NCBI GenBank assembly: GCA_012295275.1
Contig: CM022678.1
Span: 13,490,759 to 13,554,758, forward strand
Direction of reading: 5' to 3'
Source of the DNA: Chrysomallon squamiferum
Taxonomy: Eukaryota; Mollusca; Gastropoda; Neomphalida; Peltospiridae
DNA length: 64,000 bases
The position numbers and the translations under genes were made by a program. Every line of letters begins with the position of its first letter. Position 1 is the first letter of the stretch. Positions 40,657-53,300 of this stretch are shown piece by piece. The notes beneath the pieces were generated by a model that made no database searches, was not told the DNA's origin, and saw only the letters and a list, made by a program, of their open reading frames with translations.

Positions 40657-43029
40657 TCTTATAATAATGATAATAACGATAACAATAACTGATGAAATTA
40701 AATAATGATGATAATGATGATATATTAAATATGACTTAATAATGTTAACAGTGGAAGTCATAAATAACTGCAGTAATAATAATAATAATAGTAATAATAA
40801 TAATACTTAATAATGTTACAACAACAAATGATAACAAGAATAAAGAAGGACAGCTACAAAATAATCTAGACCAGGGGTCAGCAACCTTTTGGAGAGAGGG
40901 CGGGGTCAGACAGCTATGCAGTGTTTTGGAGGATGTCCAAGATATCAAATGTATTTTATATATATATGTATTTGTGTGTGTGTGTGTGTGTATACACACT
41001 ATCTGCCATTTTTAAAAATGTTTCATGTCTTTTAGTTTGTGCTTATTTTATATAGACAGATATAGATTATAGATATATATAGATATAAATATTTGAATCA
41101 ACTGATTGGAAAACCATATAGATTTTAATAACATGAAAGTTCTGAATTTGTATGCTTTACAGACATTGATGCTATGTAAAGGTGAGATTATTTATTTATT
41201 TATTTAATTTCAGAGTTTCAGTCTGTTTCAGTTAGAGATTGTTTTGTATCCGTCTGAGAGCCCTGAGAAACCAGTCATTGACGTTCGCTTCATTTAGTCT
41301 TCCTCGCCTTCTCTGTCCACGATGTACTCACAATCTTCACAGCAGTACTCACAGAGCAGAGAATTGTCTTCCTTTCTTCCGTCTATGGACTGCTCACTGT
41401 AATAATGGAGGTAAGTGAGTGAGACAATACATTCTTACAGCAATACTCATGGAGCAAAGAATTGCTTTCCTTTCTTCCATGTACTGCTGACAGAAATAAT
41501 GGAACTAAATGAGTAAGCAAGTGAGTAAATGATTAATCTTATGAATGATTAATCTCATAATCTTCATAATGCTTCTCACATAATATTCTATGCTAATAAA
41601 GAGCAAGTGAATAGACAGTCAATGTCCAGAAAAGCTTCAGTGAAATAACTGAGATTAGTAAAACAGAAAAAATACAGGAATAATCATTTATTAAACATAC
41701 ACACATTATTGTTTTTTTGTAAATGTAATTATTATAAAATTGTCATAAATTTATTATTAGCAAAGCTTGGTTGCCAAAAATTAATAATAACTTTATAATT
41801 TTTAATATTGATACTTCAGTATAGCTTTTTATGTTTATAACTGGAAAATGGCAGCATTAATGCAAAAATCACAGAACATTCTTGTTGATATCTTCATTAT
41901 TAATTTTGTTTTCTTCAGAGTTTTTGGCACTTCATGCAGCCATTTAAATGGAGGTACACGTATGTGCCAATTATCTGTCAAACACACCTTGACCTGCTTG
42001 AGGCTCCAGGTACTTTCATGATGGGCTGTCACTCAAAACACAAAGACATTGTTGAACAGGTTTGTATTTGTTAATTTGAGGTAAAGAAAAGAAACAATGA
42101 AATTAATCGTTTTAAATGAATAATTACTGGTAAACTAAGTAAATCTGTTTGTGAGCTGTGTGAACACACATGCAAACAGGAACACACATACCCAGCAAAC
42201 ACATACACAGACTCATACTCATAAATGCACAACAAACACACACACACACACACACACACAGAGAAAGAGTGTCTGTGTTGTATGTGTGTATATATATATA
42301 TATAAATATGTGCGTCTGTGTGCGTGAGTACATGTGAGGTTTTGTGTGTATGTGTGTGTGTGTGTGTGTGTGTTTTGGCTGTGTCAAAGTTTAATTTTTT
42401 TAGGCTTTTGTTATAATTTTGTTTATATTGTTTAGATAAGTGGTCTAGTGGTTGTGGATATTGACAGTGGAACGGTTTCCATCAACTCCAGCCCAGCTAA
42501 CAATTCAAACACAGACAGATCACAAACCAGTGACAAGTCTGAAAGAACACAAGATTTAGATGAGTCAAAACAAATTCCAGACATCCCCAGAGAACCAGCA
42601 GAAATCTTCAAAAAGGTGTTCACAAAAAACAAATTTCAATTGGAACTTTCCAATGTTGGGAGGTAAATAACTATTAAAGAAATAATTTTAGGTAAAAAGG
42701 GTATATAAAAAAAATTAGCCAGTTGCTAATGTGGTTACTGTTGTGTACTGTTGTTTTGTTCTTCTGTGACGCTGTATTATTACAGGTGATATATTCAGAG
42801 TTGAGCATTTTTATTTTGTTTTTACAGACCATCTTCTTACAATCCAGAAGAAGAGAGAAATCGCAAAACTAAAATTAGACATAAGATTAACACAGAAATC
42901 AGTTTTGCCTTCTTAGAACTGATGGTCAATCTTTTCAGGTCTGTAACTTATGGTTCTGCCTTTCTGTCTGCCTCTCTCTCTCATGATTGTTTGTATCTTG
43001 AAAACTTCCTGTTTGTCTTTTTGTGTGTG

Positions 43030-43069
<40 letters not shown>

Positions 43070-45024
43070 CATGCGGGCATGCATTGATCCAGTTTCTTTC
43101 TATTTGTTTCTGACTCTTTCATGACTGTATCTAAGAACACACCTATTTATCCTTTTTACATCCATCTATTTCTCTATTTATCCTCATCTTTTCTCTTCAT
43201 GATTCAATTTAAAAATTAACTATTTACACAAAAACAAATAAAACTATGTTTTCCCTGTTTTACTGTTGTTTCAGAGGAGTTTTGTCTGAACTTCGAATAG
43301 ATCATAAATTATTTAATCAAGATGATTTCATGAAGAGTGTACCAGAATCAAGCAAAGGATTCTATCTGAAGGTATTTCTTACAGACCATCACTTACAAAA
43401 TAATAGATAAACTGACAGAGAGATATACAGAAACACAGAGAGTCAGACAGACTATATAGAAACATAGAGAGACAGACAGAAAGATAGATAGTTAGATAGA
43501 TAGAAAAATAGATAGTTATATAGATAAGTAGATAGACAGACAGGGAGACAGACAGACTCAAAGACAGAGATGAATAGGTAGCTAGATAGATATACACAGA
43601 AATGGAAATGTTAATATGTATTTCACTAATTTTTTCATTCAGTTACTGTTTTAATGTGTATTTCTCTCTGACTGTCTTTTTCATTTGTTCTTTCACTGTG
43701 TTTTGCCAGGTATTTCAGACTGACATGTTTAAGACTTTTGTTGAAGAGAGACTAAGTGACAAGACAGACTTCTGGTCAGACTTGGAGGCAAAAACAAGAC
43801 CATATGCCAGAAAAATGAGTGGAGTGCCGGAAACATTTCCCAGTCTAAGAGCTCAGTAAGTAAAAATAACAAAACATTTACTGTATAGTCAGAGTTTTTA
43901 AAAATGCTTATGGTGGACATCGTGGATGTGGCAGCAAGATATGTAGTACTAATAGCAGTAGTAGAAGTAGTAATAGCAGTAGTAATAGCAAGAGTAACAG
44001 CAGCATTAGTTGAAGCTGTAATGGAAATTGTTGTAGTACTAGTAGTACTAGCAGTTGTTGTTGTTGTAGTGGTAGGAATCATAGTAGTCATAGTATTAGG
44101 TACTTGTAGTAGTAATAATAATAGAACAATTTTGAATTAATGCTGAGTTTTCAGTTTAGCATAATATAGTATTAATGCATGTGTATGTGTACTGTGTATA
44201 CTTTGCCCAGAGTTTATATATATATATACAGTGGTACCTGGACTTATGAGTGCCCAACTTATGAGTTTTCTGAGTTATGAGCAGTCACCTGGTAGATTTT
44301 TTGCTTTGAGTTGTGAGCCAAAATCTGAGTTACGAGTGAACTTCAGATATGCAGCTGCTTGTTGGCACAACAAACAACATAACATCTGGCCAGCATCCTG
44401 CATGTCACTTGTTTACATCACATGGTTACCTTGCTGTTGAAACATCTCTGTTGTATGTGCTTGCATTTTGTGCAGTATTTTGGTAAATTTCTTTTTTCTG
44501 ACCATGGATTCTAAGAAAGTGAGTGCAAAGGACAGTGCTGAGAAGAAGAAGAGGATGATGTCCACTGAATTAAAGCATGAAATCATAGAAAAACATGAGC
44601 GAGGTTTGCTTGTCGTCAACATTATGAACATAGTACTTCTAGTAGTACTTCTCCAATATGTACCATACTGAAGCAGAAGGAGTTGTTAAAGGCTATAAAT
44701 TCAGCCAAAGGCGTCAAAATAATTTCTAAGCTGCAGACCTCTGTCTATGAAAAGATGGAGAAACCCTAACCCTGTTCACTTTACAAAACCAATTTATTTG
44801 TTTGCATTCTCTTTTATTTTATTTTATAAACAATATTTGTTATTTATAAATACATTTTTTTCTTATTTAAAAACACACTGCAAAAAAATAGGGGGTGGGT
44901 TTTTTTTAGGGCATGAATGGATTAATGGTATTTCAATTAATTTCAGCTGGGAAAACTGATTTGACATTTGAGCAAAATTGAGCTCGGTCATGGAACGAAT
45001 TAAACTCGTACATCAAGGTACCAC

Positions 45025-45057
<33 letters not shown>

Positions 45058-47293
45058 GTCTATGTATGTATGTGGTATATGGTGTAGTTTAGTATAAACA
45101 TAACATATATAATACTGTATTGTATGGTATTGTAATGCATAGTATAGCTAATAGTCTTTGATTGCTTTTGATCAGAGTAGACACTTGTCAAATGTGGATA
45201 TTTTTATAAATGGTGAAATTTATAAAAAAATAAATAAAGAGAAGTTAATGAACTAGTGTAAACTGTTATAATGATATTGCCTTTAATTTTTGAGTAGCAT
45301 TAACAAGCAGAATGTTTTTTCTTCAGGTCACGGAAACGACAAATGAAAAAACAGGTTTCAGTGTCTTTGATGCCATCATCACTGACAGCGACAGAGTTTT
45401 ACATGTTTAGACTGCCAACATTAAACAGCCCAGACAAATACATCAACACTTGTATAGAGCTGTTGTCTGAAGCATTAAAGGTTTGTAACATTTTGAATCT
45501 CTCAACTGTCATTACTCCCAGTCTAAATTTTCATAGCCATGATTCCTTTAAAATCATTCCATAAGTCAGTGAAGAACTTTGTGTGTCATGAATATCTTTA
45601 TTTCAAATCAACAAGACAGAAATTTGTAAATGTGTGTCTTCATGTCTGTCCATCAGTCATTTTATGTGACTAGGTTTAGTTATTTACAGGACTGTCATGA
45701 CCTTGAGCCTCGTGCTTCATACTTGTATCTACGTGGCATGTTTCTTCTTGTTGTGGACAGACACCTAGATGCACTGACAGATTTGTACAGCCTGGGAGCC
45801 AACAATGCAAGACTTCTGAATACAGAGTAAAGTTTTACTAGAAAAAACAAAAATAACAGTGTTTATAGTAATATATATTTGATGTTTTAACTGTAATGAT
45901 TAATTGTAATGTATTAATATTAATATTTGAACATAGAGAAATTTAAAATTCAAAATATACATATGGTAGTATGAATGAAAGGTATAGAAAATGTTCTTTA
46001 AATACGCAAGTTCTTATTTTATTGTTAAAAACAAAACATGACAGCAAAATATAACTGTTAAACAGTAGTTGAATGCTTCCATTTTAAATCTTCACAAACA
46101 GTAGCTGTCATGTCATCATGGTAGACTAAACTGGGTTTTTTTACAAGAATAACAGAAAATCTTAAAGGAATTTAATCTCTCTCTCAGAAGTGATGATCTT
46201 TCACTAATTATTTCTTTTTATTTATTATTTAAATATCAATTAATTATTTTTTTATCCTCAGTCTTGTTCAGCAAGTATTAATGTTGATACCAAGAAGCAA
46301 TCATGCAATAGTGAGAAAACGGTTTCGTTCATTTAACTTGGAAATGATAAAACAGTTTCTAAGTGAAGAAGAAAATGAACAGAGGCCAAGACGGGAAAGT
46401 GTTTTGTTTAAAGTGAAAACACCAGCCACAGATTTGTGTGAGTTGTGTCCACTGTTACGTGTCTCCATATTTATCAGTTGTTTGATTAAATGTGATCACA
46501 ACATTAGTTAGTTTTTGTTTTGTTGTTGGGAGTTTTGTCTGACACAGTCATAACATTTGTTTTGATTTTTTTTTTTTTCTTTACTATTTTAATCTGACAC
46601 TTATAACATTTGTTTTGTCTTAGTGTAAATCTGCCATTTTATTTTGAAACATAGTTAGCACTTCTGTTTGTTTTGAACAAATTAATAAATTACCGTAGTG
46701 TTTTGTTATGAGTGAAGAAGAGACACTCAATGCATTGTGATGGTGACTAGAATTAAGATTACCAGAATACCCGATCTTAATGTTTGGAAAACATTTAAAA
46801 AAAATTTAAAACTCTCTTTTATTTGCAAACATGTCTGATTTCTTATACGTTATCGTGCTTCTGGATTGATATCTCACTTATGTGTTTTAATATCTTCTTT
46901 TTCTTTACTGTTTTTCAAAACACAGCTACTGTTTTTATTTTATGGTATTTTATATTTTATTCATTTCCTGCTTTTTTTTAAATTATTTATTTAGTTTTAA
47001 TAAAATAACATTTGTTGATATATTCCATCTTCAACATATGTGTTTATTTTTAGACAAGGAAGAGTTTGCCAAATTGGTCATTGCTCTAAGAATAGCAGAT
47101 GATTATGATACAATACTACGCTTGTTTGAGGCCCTTGGAAAAACCAGCGAGAATGGACACTTCTGTAAGTATTATGAATATAATACAAGCTGTTTATGGT
47201 TGTTTCAAGTTTTGCTTTTTGACATTTTGAATATATATCACTGTAAGTGAATTAATATTTAAGGTTGTATGAGTCAAATGTAATGTGTATCCA

Positions 47294-47345
<52 letters not shown>

Positions 47346-50300
47346 TTTTTCTCATTCTCTGCACTGTTGTGTGTGTGTTTTTAAATTTACTACAAAAAGA
47401 TGTATTTACTTTATACACATAAATCAAAAGTTTATACAAATAATAAATAGCTGAATAAAATTTTTTTTCAGTTGTTGACAAGGAAACGTTTGAGAGTTTT
47501 TGCCTGTGTTACAAAGCAAATAACTCACAGTGTGAAAGTATCAAAATTAAAGGTGGAGATCTGACTGAGGAGGAATGTATCCTCTGTGTCTCCCAGCTCA
47601 TCAAAACTGACTTCGGCACAGGCAGAATTGGGCTCACTGACAAAAGGTTAACAAACTTTTAAACTAGTGAATTAATATTACTAGTACTATTCTATTATTA
47701 GTAGTAGTAGTAGTAGTATTACTATAATATTATTATTATTATTATTATAATTATTATTATTGTTGTTGTTGTTGTTGTTTTTGTTGTACATATTTGAATA
47801 TTTCTTTTTTTTACTGCTGATTGAAACAACTAACAAATTATTCTCTGAAATGTTGAAACTATAAATAATTTTTGTATAATGTTTTACTCTTTCTAGACTG
47901 TTCTTTTTGAAAGATGTGTCAAACACATTTAAGGAAATCATCAGACTGAGGGACATTAAGGCCATTGAAAAGCAGCAGTCACGGTCAATATTAAACAAAG
48001 TCGATGTACTTGTTATTAAGAGTGAAGGTAATATGTTTTCTTTTTAAATGTTATTTTAACACCTTTTACTGTATCAATCTTTTTATTAGTCAGTTTAGTT
48101 TCAATTTAAAAAAAGAAAAGAAGAAATAAATATTTTTTGACTTTTGTATATAAAATAATAATATTTATCATAACAATTAAAATAAAGAGAAATTTGAGAT
48201 AGTTACGACAACAACAATAACATAATAATATTAATAATCATAATAATATAGTAAAATATTAATATAGATAATAATAATAAATAATAATAATAATAGTAAA
48301 ACTATTAATACTAAAATGATAGTAATAATGACAATGATAATGATGATAAAGTTCTGCTGCTCAAAATTGAAACTGTTATTAATTCATATCATTGGATGAT
48401 ATAAATAATAATCCACCATAAAACAAAATTCATTATTATAGGAAACAGTTTAATTAATGAACTTATTATTTCTTTGATTCACATTATAATAATATATTTT
48501 TAGATGGATCAGTTAGATTCACCTCTTCACTGAAAGATGAACGAGATTGCTGGTACATGCTCATAGAGGAAATGAAATCAGGAAAAATTGTTGCCGAGGT
48601 GATGCGGGATCTCTCAGTCATACATCAAGCAATGCTCAATGTTCTTTTACTGAAAGCTGTAACACGAACGTGTGTTTGAGTTTTAGTCTTTGTTTTTATT
48701 TTTAAATGTAAAACTAGGCTTTTACTTTGTTTTCCTGTTGTTGTTTTTTTCGCAGGTGTTTTATATATCTACCTTTAGGATCTTCTAATATTATATTTTA
48801 TTTTATTTTATGTGTGTTTTTATAATTTGATTTCTGTTCGTATATATTTATCATAATATTATCATTGTATATTATAAATTATTGTTTAATATATATATAT
48901 ATATACTTCCTTTCTATTTTTTAATATTATTTACATATTTTTTACTATATGTTAATCTTATTTTGTATATTAATTTTTATAAGTATTTTATAAAATCATT
49001 TTAATTTATTGTATTTCACATATTAACAAAATCATTTTTATTTTTTATTAATTTATTATTTTAGTTTTTCATTCATTCAGTTATTCATTATTTATTTAAC
49101 TTTGGATCATTTCTTCAACTGTTTATTTTTATTTACTTATTTGTTCATTAATTTGTTTGTCATTATTTCTTTGTTTAGTTATTAATTTATAAATAAATTA
49201 ATTTATTTATTTATTTACTTATTTATATATTTGTTTAATTATTTATGTATTATTTATTTGTTTGTTTGTTTTTATATTTGTTTGTTTATGTACTTGTTTA
49301 TTTATTTTTATATATTTCTTTATTTATTTAATTATTATTTATTTATTTATTTACTTATTTACTATTTATTTATTTATTATTTAATTTATTCATTTATTTA
49401 TTTTTTCTTTAGTTATTTATTATTTGTTTATTTATTTATTTATTTATTTATTTACTTACTTATTTATTTATTTACTTATTTATGTATTTATTTACCTATT
49501 TATTTATTTTGAAGCCGAGAAGCAGTAACAGTAGTAAAAGAAGAGCTGATTACAAGTGCTGTTATAAAACTTGGTTACTTCACTGAGTTTGTCAGACTTG
49601 GACGTCACAAATTACCTAAGGACACGACTGAAGCTCTTCAGCGGAGAGTGGACCCAAACTTCGGAGAACAAGAGAAGAAATCAGTTTCAACTCTTCTGTA
49701 TGTCCCTGGCTGTGAGTATTTTCTTTCTCGTGTTTCATTATTTTTTCTTTTGTTTTATGTAAATTTGTAAGCTCCCATTGTATGTTATAAAATTTAAACA
49801 ATTATTTATAATATTTTTCAAAAATGATTAATTAACTTTTTTTTTTTTTTTTCATTTCTCCTTGGTTGTAAGTTTGTTGGTTTTTGTGACAAATCAAGAC
49901 TGAAATCAAGACTGAAATGGTAAAATGTTGCTTTCCAATCTTGGCACATTTCCAACAATTCAGCTTATCATGTGTCTATGTTTCAGCAAGCTGCAACCAC
50001 AACAGTGACACTGGCACCCCACCCCGACTGTGGTGTTGCCTTGGCAATGGGAAAATCAAGTCTTTTGATGCTACAAACTGGGAACTTGAGACCAGTGTAA
50101 TAAGCACAATAAAATATGTGGTTAGTCAGATTTCAGTCACAATAAATCACTTTTACAACAACAAAAAAACATTTACAGATTTTAAAAAAGTGTATATTTT
50201 TATTTTACATGGTGTATTTTTAGTTTTTATGTATTGTTGTTGTAAAATTTTATAGCTATAGATGAAAGAAAAGAAATAATGAGATTTTTTTTGTTATTGA

Positions 50301-53300
50301 TACATACACACACATGTAAAACTAAAAAGCTATTATTTCAAAGTAACTAGTGTTGTCTAAAAAAAAATTGAAACATAATTTTGCAGAACAATGAACTGTA
50401 ACTATTATGATTTCTTAATAACTTTAAGACTGTATTTACATAATACTGGTATTATTTGAAAATAAAATAAATTCTCTGTACAAATCTAAATTTCAAAAAA
50501 ATCAAAAATTAAGAAGGAATAATCAAAGTGATGTCCATACAATTTAACAATATCATGAATCATATAGTTTCATATTATAACTGGAGAGTAAGACAAACTA
50601 TTTATTTAGAATTAAAGTCCAAATTTGAACAATACTTTCATCTTTAATGATGTTATAATAACTATAGTAACAGACTGACAGGCAGACATAACATTTGTTT
50701 CAGGAATGTATGGTGGCTGTTGATGACAAACAGTTGTGGGCAGGAGCTCATGGTATCTACATCATTGACATGGAAACGATGACATGTAACAAAACACTGA
50801 CAGAACATCGTGACCTGGTTGTAGACATTCAGCTGTCTGAGGATGGTAGGTAAGAGGATCTGTTTGCACCACTAATGTAGTCATGCCTTAGACTCAGAGG
50901 TTCTATGTTCATGTCTCAGATCTAGAAGCCACATATAAAAAAAGTAATATTCTTATCCTACATATGTGAATACCATAGGGAGTACCTAACACTCACCAAT
51001 CTAACTTCTTCACCAAGACAAACACTGAAGTAAAATAAACTTACAAAAAATCTTCCCTGAATAAAAAATGTATTTTCACAAATGTTTTGCCACAAATAAT
51101 AAAAAAACAACATTTTCATAAATAAAGTGTATTTTCACAAATGTTTTTAACAGAAATAATTGGGTTTTTTCCCAATAATGTGTTAGAAATAAAAAGACAT
51201 TTTCACAAATGTTTTTCAGAGATAAAAAAATTCAGTAATATTTTTCAGATTTGCTTACTCGGCCAGTGTAGACAGTATGATTATTAAGTGGGAGATCAAA
51301 ACGCTGAAATGTGTCACAAAGGTTGAATTAAAGTCTCTGCAGTGTTTACGATCACTTAGACTTTATGACAATAAGCTGTGGTGTGGTAAGTATTATTTTA
51401 AATATTTCGTTTTCTAGTTGTAACTGATGTATTGTCTTTATTTGTAAATATTATTTTTTCTTCTTTTGTAATTAATTGCATTATCTTTCATTTGTAATTT
51501 GTGTTATCTTTTAGTTGTAAATTATATGTTCACTTTTTTAACTATGTTCTTTTATTCGTAATTTGTATTGCTCATATTTGTAAGTCTTTTGTTGTATCTC
51601 ATTTTAAGTCATAGTAGCTTTTATTTGTAAAATATTTTAATTTCTTTGTCACTAATAATATTTGCTTTTCATTTGTAACTTATGTTATCTTTTTTATCTA
51701 AATAAGTTTTTATTTTTCCTTTGGTGAAAAATATGTGCTCTGTTTCATTTGTACTTTATGTTGGCTGCCTTTTATTTGTAACTGAACAAATTATGTCTTG
51801 CTTTGTTTATAACAAATCCTCTGTATTTTGTTCATTTGTTCTGTCTATGAATGTTTCTCTATTCTGTTATTCTGTCAGTCTGTCTTTGTGTCTGCATTCA
51901 GGAACATGGCATGCCATTATTGTGTGTGATATGAATGGTATCAAACAGCAGTCTTTTCCATGCAAGTTTGACAGAAATAAAAAAAAAATACCTGAGATAA
52001 CTTGTTTTGAAATAACCAAAACAGAGGTATGTAATACAGCTACTGCTACTAATATTACAGCTACCACCACTGCTACTACCAGAACAACAACAGCTACTAT
52101 TACTGCACCTAGCACCAGTGTTGTGTTACTGCTGCTAGTAATACTAATACTAATACTGTTACTGCACCTAGCACCAGTGTTGTGTTACTGCTGCTAGTAA
52201 TACTAATACTGTTACTGCACCTAGCACCAGTGTTGTGTTACTGCTGCTAGTAATACTAATACTGTTACAGCACCTAGCACCAGTGTTGTGTTACTGCTGC
52301 TAGTAATACTAATACTGTTACTGCACCTAGCACCAGTGTTGTGTTACTGCTGCTAGTAATACTAATACTGTTACTGCACCTAGCACCAATGTTGTGTTAC
52401 TGCTGCTAGTAATACTAATACTAATACTGTTACTGCACCTAGCACCAGTGTTGTGTTACTGCTGCTAGTAATACTAATACTAATACTGTTACTGCACCTA
52501 GCACCAGTGTTGTGTTACTGCTGCTACTAATACTAATACTGTTACTGCACCTAGCACCAGTGTTGTGTTACTGCTGCTAGTAATACTAATACTGTTACTG
52601 CACCTAGCACCAGTGTTGTGTTACTGCTGCTAGTAATACTAATACTGTTACTGCACCTAGCACCAGTGTTGTGTTACTGCTGCTAGTAATACTAATACTA
52701 ATACTGTTACTGCACCTAGCACCAGTGTTGTGTTACTGCTGCTAGTAATACTAATACTGTTACTGCACCTAGCACCAGTGTTGTGTTACTGCTGCTAGTA
52801 ATACTAATACTAATACTGTTACTGCACCTAGCACCAGTGTTGTGTTACTGCTGCTAGTAATACTGATACCGTTACTGCACCTAGCACCAGTGTTGTGTTA
52901 CTGCTGCTAGTAATACTAATACTAATACTGTTACTGCACCTAGCACCAGTGTTGTGTTACTGCTGCTAGTAATACTAATACTGTTACAGCACCTAGCACC
53001 AGTGTTGTGTTACTGCTGCTAGTAATACTGATACTAATACTGTTACTGCACCTATCACCAGTGTTGTGTTACTGCTGCTAGTAATACTAATACTGTTACT
53101 GCACCTAGCACCAGTGTTGTGTTACTGCTGCTAGTAATACTAATACTAATACTGTTACTGCACCTAGCACCAGTGTTGTGTTACTGCTGCTAGTAATACT
53201 GATACTAATACTGTTACTGCACCTAGCACCAGTGTTGTGTTACTGCTGCTAGTAATACTAATACTGTTACTGCACCTAGCACCAGTGTTGTGTTACTGCT

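Noticed and set aside
49231-49512. 93-codon Tyr/Phe/Leu-rich frame
   Set aside because: Translation of a TTTA tetranucleotide repeat.
50860-50960. Possible tRNA-derived SINE (gaggttctatgttcatgtc resembles a B box)
   Set aside because: No convincing A box at the right distance and no second copy noticed in the window.
51721-52197. 158-codon plus-strand frame
   Set aside because: It is exon 24 of DENND3 in a different extent, reading through its acceptor and donor into intron and repeat.
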